Shown: positions 1 through 14,099, numbered from the stretch's first letter. The stretch is DNA of 64,000 nt from Symbiodinium natans (GCA_905221605.1 CAJNDS010000890.1:831063-895062), one strand, 5' to 3'. Notes: generated by a model not told the origin, from the letters alone. Program-made: numbers and translations.

Positions 1-345
1 ATTGCAAAAAATCACGAAAAATTGAAAATCCGGATGTTTTGCCTTACCTGGGGGTCTGTGAAGGTGCAAAATTGCCAAAAATCGCCCAAATGAACAATTT
101 GGCGAAAACACCTATGTTTTTGGCTTTAGCTGGGGTCCGTGCAAGACGCAAAATCATCAACATCAGCAATTTGATGAAAACCCTTTTGTTTTTGGCCTTC
201 ATTGGGGGTCCGTGAAGGTGCAAAATTGGAAAAAGTCACCGCAATGAGCAATTTGGTGAAAATCCTTATGTTAAGTTGGGGTACCTGAAGGAGCAAAAAA
301 GGGAAAAAATCCAACAAAATGAGCAATTTGGTGAAAACCCTTATG
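1..345. repeat. Short tandem repeat, about 75-bp unit
   Basis: At least four diverged copies of a unit containing 'gagcaatttggtgaaaac' follow each other (copies of this core near 92, 165, 246 and 320, so spacing about 73-81 bp), each followed by 'ctggggtccgtgaaggtgcaaaa'-like sequence. The array enters from the left edge. No gene is seen in it. Confidence 0.8.
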
Positions 346-1200
346 TTTTGGTCTGAGATGGAGCTGTGTAAAGGGTCCTTCCGAGTCCTTGCTCAGAAGA
401 CTTGTTCCTTTTCAATCTTCAAGGGTTTTAAAGAATGTAAGAGATTTTTTCTAATTTTAAGGGGCCTCTGTGGCATATTCGTTAAGTATCAACAATCTTC
501 TTCTGAAAGAACCCTCCGAGTTTTATCTCCTGAAATGCTAAGCGAAGCGTTCACTCATTGTTTTCCCCTAAATCCGATCTGAATTCACTAGATCTTCAGC
601 GAATATGGTTTGGAATAGGGTTAGGCTTAAGCTTCAGCCATAAGGTTCGCGATTCTCCCCCCTTTCCCGCAACCTCGTCGTGCCCAGGTGCGTGGTTTAA
701 GAATCTAGAATTAATAAACCTCAGTGTCCGGCGCAAAACCTTAAACAACTAAGGCTCATGCGTGCGTTTTGGTCTTAAACGTTAAAGGAATAGGTTTAGG
801 AATAAGGCTATGTCCCAAAACTAAATAAGAAGCATGTGTAAATCTTGGAATTTACCCTAAGCCTTCGTCGAATACGCTCAAATCTAAACCTTAAACGAGA
901 AGGGTTTATGAGATATGTATTTGTGAGTATTGGGGATGATGTGTGTGTGTGAGAAATGAGAAATTGTTCTGGGTGACCCTTTGGGAAACATTGAAATGAC
1001 AACCCATGTACTTGCGAGCAAGTTGGGCTTGTGGGAAGGCCCAGAACCCAGATACTTGCTCAATATTCTCGCTGGATCGGGGTTACATACAAAAACCCAA
1101 TGCCCTCAAATCCTAGTCTTACGGTTTGAGGATTCCCGCCCTTTCCTCTCCATTTCTCTATGTGATATACAATACATATACGATACATACCTACAAGATG
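346..1200. other. Unannotated stretch
   Basis: No coding, RNA or repeat feature is recognised. The open frames are short, overlap on both strands and resemble no family. Confidence 0.5.
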
Positions 1201-2141
1201 TGGGTAGAAATTCTAGCTGCTCCTCGTCGAAAGGAAAAAAGAAAATATCTGGACAGACTTGAAGAGAGAAGAGAACGATGGAACAGCAATGAGAAGCAAG
1301 AAGGATAGCCAAAACAGTCGATATCATGTTCCCTTCATCGTTTGTTCTTTTGTCTTCGGTTTGAGAGGTGCACGTAAAGAAGAGAAAAGAAGAGAAGAGA
1401 TGGAGACTGAGGGGAGGGGAGTTTCTTCCTCCTCTTACCTATCAGTTTCTCAATAAGATAAGAGAGAAGGGCTCTTGTCCATTCTTTGTTGTTTGCCCCC
1501 TGCAGTCTCTTCCTCTCTCGCTGAACGAGAAAAGAAAAGAGCAAGGGCCAGCAAGGGCAACGAAAAGAGACAAGAAAAACTCCTTCCTCCTTTTTTAGCA
1601 GTTCCCTTGAATTTCCTAAACGCAAAAGAACAGAAGACCTGGGAACGCAGGAGAGAAAGAAAGCAAAAGAGAGGGTGTAAGGGCTCTCAGCCCTGCTCTA
1701 CGGGGGGGGGGGGGGGCTCCCTTCTTGCCAGGAACAAAGCAATCCACCCTGCCCTCTTTCCCGCCCATTAACTTCTCTTTTCCTTGTCCTCTTGTGTATT
1801 CATTTGTCACGTACAAGAGAACAAAGAAGAGAGAAGAGAGAGGAGGCTGTATTCTTGCATGTTCAGCTTTTCTGCTGTAAGAAAAGCGCTAAAGGAGTGG
1901 GACAAGAGTGAAACTGGCACCTTGTATATGTATTTGTCTTTCTGTAACGATAGACTACAGAACAGGGATAAGAGGGGAGAAGGAATTTCTTCGCCCTGTT
2001 GTATGCCCAAAAAGAGCAAAGGGAAGACTTGCTCCCCAAACAGTCTACTGTTGTTTTCACCCCACATTCTGCAGCGAAGCAAAGAATCTCTCTTTCCATC
2101 TCGTCTTATCCATCTGCTTCTCGTCTCGAAGAAAGGGACAA

Positions 2142-2172
<31 letters not shown>

Positions 2173-2179
<7 letters not shown>

Positions 2180-2512
2180 CTGAGAGCTGAGAGCTGAGAG
2201 CTGAGAGCTGAGAGCTGAGAGCTGAGAGCTGAGAGCTGAGAGCTGAGAGCTGAGAGCTGAGAGCTGAGAGCTGAGAGCTGAGAGCTGAGAGCTGAGAGCT
2301 GAGAGCTGAGAGCTGAGAGCTGAGAGCTGAGAGCAGAGAGCAGAGAGCAGAGAGCAGAGAGCAGAGAGCAGAGAGCAGAGAGCAGAGAGCAGAGAGCAGA
2401 GAGCAGAGAGCAGAGAGCAGAGAGCAGAGAGCAGGGAGCAGGGAGAAGAGAGAAGAGAGAAGAGAGAAGGGAGAAGGGAGAAGGGAGAAGGGAGAAGGGA
2501 GAAGGGAGAAAA
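2173..2512. repeat. Heptamer array GAGAGCT to GAGAGCA to GAGAAGG
   Basis: A run of 7-bp units changes sequence in blocks: GAGAGCT (about 2173-2332), GAGAGCA (about 2333-2436), then GAGAAGA/GAGAAGG to about 2512. Block-wise change shows local spread of single variants. Confidence 0.9.
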
Positions 2513-3214
2513 GGAAGGATAAAGGTAGGAGATGATTTTTCCTTGCGTGTTCATGTTGCTACTCTGCATGAAGAGAGCTGAACAAGATCGAGAAGCGAGG
2601 AGCGGGAGTTTCTTCTTCTTCCTCTTATGTATCCGTTGTTTTTTCAAGCATTCCTACTGTTTCGCTTCTACTGTGTCTTCCTCTCTCGCTGACTGAGACA
2701 AGATTCTTAAGATCAAGGACAGCGAAAGGGACAGGTAGACCTTTGTCGCCTATCTTTTCTGTCCCTTTGAATCTCCTCAAACCATGAACAGAAGACATAG
2801 GCACGCAGGAGAGAAAGAAGGCGCATGAGAGCCAACACAGGAAGTCAACCCAACATGTCTTATTTTGCCAGTAAGAAAAGAGAAGCACCCGTGCGAGCTC
2901 CTTGTCGTTTTCTCCCGGTTGCCTCTTCATGTCTTCTTGTGTATTCATGTTTTCACAGAACAAGAGCCAAAGCATACGGAAAAAGCGAGGAGGATGAACT
3001 TCTTCCCCGTCTCTCTCAATAACATAAGAGAGAAGCACTCTGGTCCATTCTTTGCTGTTTTCCTCCTACAATCTCTTCCTCTCTCGCCGAACAAAAAAGA
3101 AAAGAGCAAGGGCCAGCAAGGGCAACGAAAAGAGACAAGAAAAACTCCTTCCTCCTTTTTTAGCAGTTCCCTTGAATTTTCCTAAACGCAAAAGAACAGA
3201 AGACCTGGGAACGC

Positions 3215-3217
<3 letters not shown>

Positions 3218-3268
<51 letters not shown>

Positions 3269-3290
3269 AAAGAGAGAAAGCAAAGAGAGA
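3218..3290. repeat. (GA)n microsatellite
   Basis: Nearly uninterrupted AG dinucleotides inside a satellite unit, passing into GAGAAAGCAAA repeats. Confidence 0.9.
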
Positions 3291-3473
3291 AAGCAAAGAG
3301 AGGGTGTAAGGGCTCTCAGCCCTGCTCTACGGGGGGGCGGGGGCTCCCTTCTTGCCACGAACAAAACAATCCATCCTTCCTTCTTTCCCGCCCGTTAGCT
3401 TCTCTTTTCCTTGTCCTCTTGTGTATCCAGTTGTCACGGGTTTAAGAAAAGAACAAAGAAGCCAGACAGAGAC

Positions 3474-3477
<4 letters not shown>

Positions 3478-3518
<41 letters not shown>

Positions 3519-3610
3519 GAGAAGAGGAGAAGAGGAGAAGAAGAGAAGAGGAGAAGAAGAGAAGAGGAGAAGAAGAGAAGAGGAGAAGAAGAGAAGAGAA
3601 GAGAAGAGTA
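3478..3610. repeat. (GA)n passing into GAGAAGAAGAGAAG repeats
   Basis: AG dinucleotides are followed by a longer purine-only repeat; all purine on the plus strand. Confidence 0.85.
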
Positions 3611-4469
3611 GCGAAGCGACTTGAAGAGAAGAGAAGAGAGAAGGGAGCGAGATTTGTGTGTGTGTTCTTGCATGTTCAGTTCCCCCACTGTAAGAACAAA
3701 CTGAACAAAGAGGGAAACTAAAGAGGAGGGATGCTGAAAGTAGTGAATGAGCCTCAATGGGAAAAGGTACAAGAAAATGCAGGGAAGAGGAGGCGAGGGG
3801 TCCTTACCGAAGCTTGTCTCATTCCATTTCATCTCCATTCTCCTCTTTTGCCTGTAGCGAGACCGAAAGAAAAGGAAAGTGCCCGCCCTTCCATTCCTTT
3901 CTGAGACGAGTAAAAACATAGAAGGAATAGGAAGAGGGCAGGGGTAGAATTGAAGAGAGAAGAGAGCGATGGAAAAGCAATGAAAACAGAATTGTCTTGT
4001 CTGTCTACGCAACGCCCCCTTCTTCTCATCGTGTATTCTTTTGTCTTCGATATGTGCGTTGTGTTCCGCTTCTCCTTTTCAAGAAGATGGCGTATCCATT
4101 GTTCTCAACAAGATAAGAGAGAAGCGCTCTTGTCCATTCTTTGTTGTTTTCCTCCTACAGTCTCTTCCTCTCTCGCTGAATGAGAAAAGAAAAGAGCAAG
4201 GGCAACGAAAAGAGACAAGAACAACTCCTTCCTCCTTTTTTAGCAGTTCCCTTGAATTTCCTAAACGCAAAAGAACAGAAGACATAGGAAACACAAGAGA
4301 GAAGGAAGGCAAAAAGAAGAGTGCAATGGAATTCAGCCCTGCCCTGAGGGAGCCTCCCTTCTTGCCACCAACAAAACGATGCATCCTTCCGTCTTTTCTC
4401 GTCCATTTGCTTCTCTTGTCCATGTCTTCTTGTGTGTTCATTCATTTGTCTTGTGAAAAGAAAGAACAA

Positions 4470-4792
<323 letters not shown>

Positions 4793-5508
4793 GATGATGG
4801 TATCGAGATCGGGGTGGTCTTTTGCATGTGTGCTCTTGCATGTTCAGTTCCTCCCTGTAAGAACAGAGTGAACAAAGAGGGAAACTAAAGAGGACGGAGA
4901 ATGAAAGTAGTGAGTGGTTTTGGTTTGCCTTGTATATGTGAATGTCTTTCTGTAAGGAGAGAGCGACAGCAGGGGAAAAGAAACCCGAGGACGGATGAAC
5001 GTAGTGACTGAAATTTGTTTGCCTTGTGTTTTTATTTGTCTTTGTGTAAGGAGAGAGCCAAAGAACATGGAGAAGAGGGAGAAGGAATTTCTTCCCGCTG
5101 TTGTTTGCCCGATCCTCACAAAAAGAGAACAGCGAAGCACTCTTGTCATGTCCTTGTTGCGTCGCTCTCTCATTTTGGCAGCGAGCCAAAGACTGTCTCC
5201 TTCCCTGCCTTCTCGTCAGTTTATCTTCTTGCATTTTCAATTTTCGCGTGTGTAAGAGCAAAAGTGAACAGAAGAAAGACGACAAGGCATGAAGGTAGTG
5301 AGATTGACTCCTCATCTTCTTACGTTTTACTCTTCTCCGTTGTAAGAACACGGCAAAGAAGAGGCTGAAGAAGTGAGAGGGAGCGTGAAAACCTTTTGTC
5401 GACATATTCCCTTCAATCTGCTCGAATAGAAGACGGAACACATGACGTCGGAGCACGAGAAAGAAGGCAGCAGTGGGAGAATAATTGGACTCAAGCCTGC
5501 TCTAGGGA

Positions 5509-5827
5509 GAGAGAGGGGAGAGGGGAGAGGAGAGAGGAGAGAGGAGCGAGGAGCGAGGAGCGAGGAGAGAGAAGAGAGAGAGAGAAGAGAGAAGAGAGAA
5601 GAGAGAAGAGAGAAGAGAGAAGAGAGAGAAGAGAGAAGAGAGAAGAGAGAAGAGAGAAGAGAGAAGAGAGAAGAGAGAAGAGAGAAGAGAGAAGAGAGAA
5701 GAGAGAAGAGAGAAGAGAGAAGAGAGAAGAGAGAAGAGAGAAGAGAGAAGAGAGAAGAGAGAAGAGAGAAGAGAGAAGAGAGAAGAGAGAAGAGAGAAGA
5801 GAGAAGAGAGAAGAGAGAAGAGAGAGG
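5509..5827. repeat. GAGAAGA heptamer array
   Basis: About 280 bp of near-perfect 7-bp units AGAGAAG. Because 7 is not a multiple of 3 it reads open in several frames, which explains the spurious long open frames here. Confidence 0.9.
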
Positions 5828-7099
5828 ATGAGATGTTTCCTTGCGTGTTCATGTTTTTACTTCCCAGGATCAGAGCTGAACAGATCTAGAGGAGAGGAGA
5901 GGGGGTTTCTTCTTTTCCGCTTATTTATCCGTTGTTTCTCAAGAAAACAGAGAGAGATGCACTCTTGTCCAGTACTGTGCCTTCCTCTCTGGCTGACTGA
6001 GAAAAGACAAGATCAAGGACATCAAAGGGACAGGGAAACCAATCTATCCCTAAAAAAGGAACAGAAAACATAGGATCGCAGGCAAATGAGAGCGAACACG
6101 GGAAATCAACCCTGCTCCAGGGAAGAGGGAGCCTCCTTCTGCAACGGACAAAACAAAGCTTTCTTCCCTTTCTCTTAGCACTCTTGTCAGTTCCATGCAC
6201 TTTTCTTTCTCTTGTCTGTTCCTGGCCCCTTCTTCTTGTATAAAAGTTCTTCTCCCCTGCAAGAAAACAGCCAGAGCGGAGAATCGGAGAGGAGGGGGAG
6301 TCTCTTCCCAGTCTTATGTACCCAGTCTTCTCAATAAGAAAAGAGAGAGAGGAGCACTCTTGTCCAGCTTCCCTCCTACTGTGTCTTCCTCTCTCGCTGA
6401 CTGAGAAAAGACAAGATCAAGGACAGCGCAGGGGTTTTTTCGTTTATCTATCCCTTTGAATCTCCTCAAAAAAAGGAACAGAAGACATAGGAGCGCAGGA
6501 GAGAAAGAAGGCAAACGGGAGCGAACACGGGAAATCAACCCTGCTCCACGGGGAGAGGGAGCCCCCTTTCTGCAACGGACAAAACAAAGCTTCTTGTTTT
6601 CACTCTCTTTCCCTCGGTTTTTGTCAAAAAGAGAAGAGAGAAGCACTCTTGTCAGCTCCTTGCACTTTCTCTCTGGTGTCTGTTCCTGGTTCCTCTTCTT
6701 ATATAAAAGTTCTTCTCCTCTGCAAGATAAGAGCCAAAGCAGAGATTCAGACAGGAGGGGAGTCTCTTCTCAGTCTTATGTGCCCAGTCATCTCAATAAA
6801 GAGAGAGAAGCATTCTTGCCCATGCGTTGTTGTTTCCCTTCTACTGTCCATTCCTCTCTCGCAGAGTGCAGACTGAGAAAAGACAAGATTAATTCAGGAC
6901 AGCCAAAGTGGGGACAGGGAAACCTTATTTGTCCTCTTTAGTAGCTTAGCACTTCCCTTGAATACCTACAATCGACAAAATTGGAGACATAGGAACAAGG
7001 GACAGAAAGAAAACAAAAGAGATGGTATAAGGGAACTCAGCCGCTGCAGGGGAGGAGGTCCCTTCTTGCAACGAACGTGGCGATTTTGCGAAAGGCTGA

Positions 7100-8220
7100 A
7101 AGTTAATGGTCTGCCTGCTTTAGTCGGGGCCCCTCTACTAAGTCATTTTGGCTGGGCTATTCAAGTGGCTGGCCTGCAACCCAACCATTTGGTCTCTGAC
7201 ACTGCTCCTGCCTGTCCGAAACGTGTTGCCTTGCCTTTTGCTTGCGGCCTCTTTGCTGCCGTTGCATTTCGACCCACAGTGTGCCATTGTGCGAAGCTGC
7301 ACGCCCGCTCTCCCATCAGAAATCGCGCGAGTCGCATAGATGAGCTTGAAAAGAAAACCCTAGACACTTCACCGTAAACCCTACACGTGAAACCCTAAAT
7401 GCTCCACAAGGGGCGGGTCCCTATAGGGTTTCAGGTTTGTAGTCCCCACACCTTGAAGCCTTATAGGGTTTATTGTTCAACCATGAACCCCAGACCTTTC
7501 AGATTCACCGTGTATTTAACAACAAGAATGTTTCACAGTAATTTTCGTTCGAGCACCTGTCCCAACAATAGGTTAGTTGGAGGGTATATCGTTGTTATTC
7601 CGTTTTGCGGGGCGTTCGCGTGCACGGGGCATGAACGGGCATGAACTCGCATGCACGGGCATGAATTCAAAAAATGAAGTATCTGCTCACAGTATTCTCG
7701 TGATACCATGTCCGAATGTTTCATAATCTTTTTAAAAAACAACCTATCCCAAGAATAGGTTCCCACGGCGTCCTCTCCCCTAGAGCTTAGGGGTAGGTCT
7801 TTGGGGTTCAGTGCGAAAGAAACACACGGTGTAGTCTCTCTGTTTCGCCTCTAGGGAGGTAGGTAGGCTCTTGTTTTATTATATTTCTTGTTTTTCGGGC
7901 TTAGGGTTTAGGGTTAGGGTTTAGTGTTGGGGTTTTGAAGCAGTCTTCAGAGGAGCGTGATGGCCCTATTCGATAACTCTGTTAATCGTAGCAGTAGTAT
8001 AGGCTAGTATGAAAACAAAGAAAGAGGTCAAATCATACATAAAGGTTCCTGCCTCACACATATATACATAATATATATATATATACATAATATACATAAT
8101 ATATATATATGTATATGTGTATATATTGGGTAGATGACACCGACTTTTGGGTTCATTTCGGATGACAAACGGGGCGAGCCATCACAGAGGCCCAAGCCAA
8201 AAGCCCCTCCCCCCCCCCCC
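7100..8220. other. Transition region without recognised gene
   Basis: Unique sequence between the satellite and the telomere-like mosaic. It holds a small cluster of 'gggcatgaa' direct repeats (about 7627-7670) and a TA microsatellite (about 8060-8125). No coding exon can be supported. Confidence 0.5.
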
Positions 8221-8227
8221 CCCCGGG

Positions 8228-8500
8228 CCCGAACCCTAAACCCTAAACCCTAAACCCTAAACCCTAAACCCTAAACCCTAAACCCTAAACCCTAAATCAG
8301 CAGTGCCCTCAGTTTTCTCAGAGTTTACACCATTTCTTTTCAGTGCCTAAGTCGCTTTTCGACCAATACGGTCGGCGCATTGCCAGGAATTTGTCGCGTG
8401 CAGATTGCTCAGAGCTTGCCCGTTTCCTAAACCCTAAACCCTAAACCCTAAACCCTAAACCCTAAACCCTAAACCCTAAACCCTAAACCCTAAACGACCT
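8228..8500. repeat. First telomere-like arrays (CCCTAAA)n flanking a GC-rich island
   Basis: Two perfect CCCTAAA arrays (8229-8297 and 8427-8494) surround a 130-bp island. The island carries an acceptor-like 'ccatttcttttcag' on the plus strand followed by an open frame, but the minus strand is equally open, so its coding strand is unresolved. Confidence 0.85.
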
Positions 8501-8880
8501 CGCGGAGCCCTAAGAACCCCAAGTGCCGCTGGGATGCTGTAGACAGGGACTCCACGCTCTCGTCAGTCCTGAAGATGGCATCATACTTGGGGTTTCAGGG
8601 GATTCGGTGAGTTTGGGGTTTGCGGTTTGGGGTTTGGGGTTTAGGGTCTGGGGTTTAGGGTTTAGGGCTTAGGGTTCAGGGTTGCAGGGTTCAGGGTTTC
8701 GGGCTTTTTAGCCACCCCTAGGCCCCTAAAAAAGGAACTAAACCTCTCTCGCCCCCTAGACCCCCATCCCAAAACTCTTCGCAGCTCCCCTAAATCCAAA
8801 ACCGTGACTAGGCCCCTTTAACCCTACACACCCTAAAGCCCCAAATCCTGAACCCTAAAGCCCTAAACCCGGAACCCTAA

Positions 8881-8989
8881 CCCAAAGGGTCCATGTACCT
8901 TCTTATTATGTACTTGGGCCCTAACGTCCCTAGATAGGAGGTACTTTAAGGCCCAAATATTTCCTATTTAGGTACATGGACCCTTAGGG
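8881..8989. mobile_element. Palindromic element, family 1
   Basis: CCCAAAGGGTCCATGTACCT / AGGTACATGGACCCTTAGGG with 'tacttgggccc' / 'ggcccaaatatt' inside. Confidence 0.85.
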
Positions 8990-9370
8990 CCTAGGGTTTC
9001 GGAATCCTAAACCCGAAACCCGAAACCCTAAACCCTAAACCCTAAACCCTAAACCCCAAAGTCAGACGTGCGACTCTTGGATCCGCGGCTTTCGCATCTC
9101 TTCGGGGGCAGAAGCCGCCGTACCATTGGCGCAGCCCATCGCCTCAGTTCCCCAGTAGACTCGTTTAGGGTTTAGGGTTTAGGGTTTAGGGTTTAGGGTT
9201 TAGGGTTTAGGGTTTAGGCTCCTAATGTAGTACTTTTCTTTGGTGTAGTATACTATAGCCCCCTATGCCTGAGCCAAACAGGAACTACGAGTAACTACGT
9301 TGGAGCCTTCAGGTAGGGTTTATGTCCTGTCTGGGGCTGAGGGTCTGGCTTGTCCTCCGCACTTGTACTT

Positions 9371-9503
9371 GCTAGCCCAGCAACCCTAAACCATAAACCC
9401 TAAAGCCTAAACCAATATTACAATAAGGGCACCCGGTTGGCTACGTTTATAAGGAAACCTTGCATCCAAAAAAGGGAAAGGGTACCACTGGGCTAGCAAG
9501 TGT
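9371..9503. mobile_element. Family-3 palindrome interrupted by a telomere-like array
   Basis: Left end 'tagcccagcaacc' is followed by about 27 bp of CCCTAAA-like units before 'aatattacaataagggcaccc' resumes; the uninterrupted copy at 31330 reads 'tagcccagtaaccatattac'. Right end 'ggtaccactgggcta'. Confidence 0.8.
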
Positions 9504-10455
9504 ATTCACAAACACCATATTATAGGGTTTAGGAGGGTTTAGGGTTTAGGGTTTAGGGTTCAGGGTTTAGGGTTTAGGGTTCAGGGTTGGTTACTTGATA
9601 AGGGAACCTTGAACCCAAAAAGAGAAACGGCTACCACTGGGAATCAAAGTCGCGGTCGCGCAGCACTGGTCGGAGCTTCCGACTGAAGCTCTGCAATCGG
9701 CGAAAATCGACAGCTCCCGAACAAATGCTAAAGGAAACCTGCCCTAATCCCTAAACCCTAAACCCTAAACCCTAAACCACAAGACCTTCAGCTGCCATGA
9801 TACTCTTGCCCTGCTATGTTGTGCTCGGGTTTAGGGCGGGTTGAAATGGTCGAAAGTTCTGTCCGGCCGTGCAGAGCTGTCGCGGAGCCACAAAGCGCCG
9901 AACATCATGCGGGCAGATGTCTTAGCTGCTGTCTCTTCTGGGGTTTAGGGTTTAGGGTTTAGGGTTTAGGGTTTAGGGTTTAGGGTTTAGGGTTTCGGGT
10001 CCCTTCTGGACCCAAAGTTCCCAGGAAGCCCTATCATACCGTTGACCCAGGAAGGACGATCATGTAGCAGATTGGTCACTCTTCAGAGATGGGCTCTTTT
10101 TCTAAGGGTAGTTAGACATGGTCCCTTAGTATGGGCCCTGAAAGGGTACCCCTTATATCATACATACAGCTTATATACCCTGGGCCCATACATCAGAACC
10201 CCCTTCAAGGGGGTCAGGAACCACATTAAGGGCCCATGAAACTACCCTAAACCGTAAACCCTTAACACCCATATTCAGCGCCCATGGCACTACCCTCTTT
10301 CCTCCTGACCGGGGTTCAGAGGTCAGGGCTAGGGGCGTTTTGATGATGATGCCCCTAAGGTTCAGGGTTTAGGGTTTATTAGAGTTTAGGGTTTAGGGCT
10401 TCCTCTTGTGGAAACCCATGTTTGAACAAACACGTGCAAGCTGCACTTCGGAGTC

Positions 10456-10487
<32 letters not shown>

Positions 10488-10698
10488 AGGGGAGGCAGTA
10501 AAATCCTTGATCTTGATGAAAAGCATATACAAAAGCATTCATTAACTCACAGCAGCAGCTAAATTCTAGTTTGCCCAGAACCTTGGGGACGACATGAACC
10601 CTGAAAGGGTTGATGCTTCATATACTTTAATGGGAGTTATAGTAGTACAGGGTATATGAGCTTTAGGGTTCATTCGGTCCCCCTTGGGCTCTGCAGCA

Positions 10699-10790
10699 GA
10701 AATTCCCAAACGCCACAGAAAATCTCAAGAAAGGTTTGCGGAATCCCGCGAATCCTCCCGCAGACCCTGAACTACAAATGACCCTCTATC
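10699..10790 (+). CDS. Candidate internal exon, unknown protein
   Basis: After 'ggctctgcag' a frame stays open for about 36 codons, starting QKFPNATENLKKGLRN, in a stretch free of telomere-like repeats. The peptide looks natural (mixed, amphipathic) but matches no family I know. Acceptor is weak and the donor is not identified. Could be chance. Confidence 0.3.
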
Positions 10791-10944
10791 TAGGGTTGCA
10801 AGTATGAGTCGCTCATTTGTGTCCCTTGTTCTACAGCCCCTTTTTTCGGTATACAACGGCCCAAAAGTTCCAACCTTAAACTCTACTCTAAACCGCATAA
10901 GCATCAAAGCTCCATACAAGCTGAAAATTTAAACCCTACATCCG

Positions 10945-11267
10945 AATTGTACATACACATATGTACAAACATATATGTGTATATGTATATGTATATGTAA
11001 ATGTATATGTATGTATACGTATATGTATATGTAGATGCATATCTATATGCATAATAATAATAGTATATAATTATATGATAATGATAAATAAAAAAATAGA
11101 TAAAAACATAAATACATAAATGCATAAATAAATATATATATATATATATATATATACATATGTGTATATATATATATATACATACATATATGTTCCGCCC
11201 TCCTCATGCGCTTGCCTTCTTGTGACTTTTAATCGCAAAGTGCCCTCCCCCGATACACAACACATAC

Positions 11268-11300
<33 letters not shown>

Positions 11301-11400
11301 TGTATATATATGTATGTATATAAAAAAAAATAAATAAATAAAGAAATAAATAAATAAAATGAAAAATAAATGAACAAATAAATATGCGTATATATATAAG
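10945..11400. repeat. TA-rich microsatellite cluster
   Basis: Repeated TATATG/ATGTATA tracts with interruptions at about 10945-11190 and 11260-11400, including AAATAAATAAAT. No gene content. Confidence 0.9.
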
Positions 11401-13384
11401 GTGTCAGACAGTTCAGAGAGCCCAATGCCTGCTTCGCACTCAACCCTAAACCTCCGAATTGTCGGAGTCCGTGTCGTTGCTGCCCGAGGCCAGCCGATGT
11501 CCAGACTGAACAGAAGATCCAGTCAAAAGGGCTTTGGGCATGTTGATTAGTCATTGTTGCTTTTGTTGGTTGATGTTTGGGATGTTCCCCTTATACTAAC
11601 AGTCCTTAGTACGGATTAGAAGATTAACCTCAACCCTAAACCCTAAACCCTAAACCCTAAACCCTAAACCCTAAACCCTAAACCCTAAACCCTAAACCCT
11701 AAACCCTAAACCCTAAATAGGGAGACCCTGCCAGGGAGCGCCGAAGGCCATGCAGGGACCAACCCGCGGAAAGCCCTTAGAACCCTCACCTATGACGCGG
11801 GCGTCATAACCTACTTAGAGGAGTTAGGGTTTAGGGTTTAGGGTTTAGGGTTTAGGGTTTAGGGTTTAGGGCTTGGGGTTTAGGGCTATACTTAGAGGAC
11901 TTAGGGGCTTACAAGTACAGTTATGATTGGGGTTATAAACCCCAACTAATTCTTAGCGCTTCCTGCACGTCTGAAGGTCCGGATTTTTTAGGGTTTAGTC
12001 CAGCAGCTTAGGCACTGAATCAGGGCCTCCAGGTGTCAGGCGGGTGGGCATCAGCCGCATCAGCGGGGTGGGCTGGGGGGGGGGGGTCTGGTGGGGAAGC
12101 GTCCGAGGCTTTTGAGCCGAGCTAGGTCCGAAAAAAAACCTAAACCCTAAACCCTAAACCCTAAACCCTGAACCCTAAACCCTAAACCCTAAACCCCTTG
12201 GGGGCGTAGCCGGCTGTGGACGACAGCCCCGATTTGCTCACGCGGGACATGGCTGTATCGGCCAGGCCGGAGAGACTTGCAGAAGCGCAACAATGGGAAG
12301 ACTGGGTTTAGGGTTCAGGGTTTAGGGTTTAGGGTTTGGGGCTTGGGGTTTGGGGTTTAGGGTTTATAGGGTTTGGGGTTTGGGGTTTGAGGTTTGGCGT
12401 TTGGGGTTTACGGCTCAGGGTTTCTGTGTTTAAGGCTGCGGGTTGAGGGTTGCGGGTTTCGAGGTGTTCGTGGTATGGTTGTAGTGACCCTAAACTAAGC
12501 CCTAAACCCTAAACCCTAAACGCTAAACCCTATACCCTATACCCTAAACCCTATGCTCGGACGTCCGAAGCCCAAATCTGACGCTTTTGATTTCACGGCG
12601 CGGTACCGAATCCTGGGTTCCCAACTTCCTAGTAAAGAAAGGGCACAGGGTACAGGGTACAGGGTACAGGGTGCAGGGTGCAGGGTGCAGGGCAGCTTAA
12701 GGTTAGGGATTCAGAGTTTAAGGTTCAGGGTGAGGGTTTCGTGTTCCCTGAACCCGGAACCCTTGTTGGGGCCTATAACTCATAAGGGGACTAACCGCCG
12801 CACAAAAAACATGCATCAAGATTCGCACTAGGTATCCTACGGTCAAGCCCGAAATCCCAACCTGTCTTCACACAGGTTTGGGGTTTGGGGCTTGGTGGGA
12901 CGCTACTGATGCCGTGCCTTGTCGAAAGAAAGGCAGGACCTCTGCGCGCAGCTTTGTTCAAAGCCCTAAACCCTAAACCCCAAACCCCAAACCCTAAACC
13001 CAATGTCGCTCGGGACCCAGATACTTCAAGCTGTCGGCAAAACCTGCATATGCTCGAAATCCCAACCCAGAACTCCAAGCCCTAAAAGGTCCAAAAGACC
13101 GTTAGGGTTTAGGGTTTAGGGTTTAGGGTTTAGGGTTAAGGGTTTAGGGCTCAAGAGGGTCATGGCCTGCACAAGGCTTTGTCAAGAGTGTAAGTTGCGA
13201 TGTTTCCGGTTCTATCATCCCTAGTGCTTCCTATCCTGAACCCTAAACCCTAAACCCTAAACCCTAAACCCTAAACCCCATTTCTCCCTCCTTGGATCTC
13301 GAATCCAGGAGGCCTCGGGGTCCGTGAACCTATATTCTACTGTATTATTTGCGTAATTAAGAGCCACCACCAAATACAAAACAA

Positions 13385-13680
13385 CAAAACATACATGTAT
13401 GTATTTCTATATATATATATATGTATATAGACACATATGTATATCTGTATCTATATATACATATATATATATGTGTGTGCACACATATGTTCTTCCTTAT
13501 AATGACAATACAGGGGTCATTATCTTCAATTTGTTGGCGGTGGCTCTTCAGCAAAGTCGTATGCACTTGGGGCTGACAGGGGTTCCCATTTAGGGCACAG
13601 GTATATACATATACATATATACTATTATATATATATGTATATATAATGTAGTATATATATATATACACACTATAGTATGG
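13385..13680. repeat. TA-rich microsatellites
   Basis: Two tracts of (TA)n and (TATG)n at about 13390-13485 and 13600-13675 flank a 110-bp unique spacer. Confidence 0.85.
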
Positions 13681-14099
13681 GTTCAGAAGTGTCACCATGG
13701 AGTTAGATACCCAGAAAGCATGCCTAAAGGCTCATATGAAGAGAACCTTTTTAGGGCAGTATACTCTAGTCCCTTATAGGTGTAAATATACATATGTAGA
13801 GAGGGTTCAGGGACTTGGGGTTTAGGGGTTTAGGGGTTCAATACAGTATACTCTAGCCCCTTATAAAAAAAACCAACCCCAGAAGGAACCACATTAAGAG
13901 CCTTCTTGTACCAATCGCTAAACCCTAAACCCCTAAACCCTACACAGACTAAAGCTTTAGCCTCAAACCCCTGAACCCCTAAACCCTAACCCCACCAAAC
14001 CCTAGACCCGAAAACCCCTAAACCCCCAAACCCTAAACCTCTAAACCCTGAGCCCCCAAACCCGAAAGCCCAAACCCCAAACCCCAAATCCCAAACCCT

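Noticed and set aside
2057-2647. Open frame of 196 codons on the minus strand
   Set aside because: Translation of the 7-bp GAGAGCT/GAGAGCA arrays (repeating Leu-Ser-Ala).
5396-6073. Open frame of 225 codons, Arg/Glu-rich
   Set aside because: Product of the GAGAAGA heptamer array, open in several frames.
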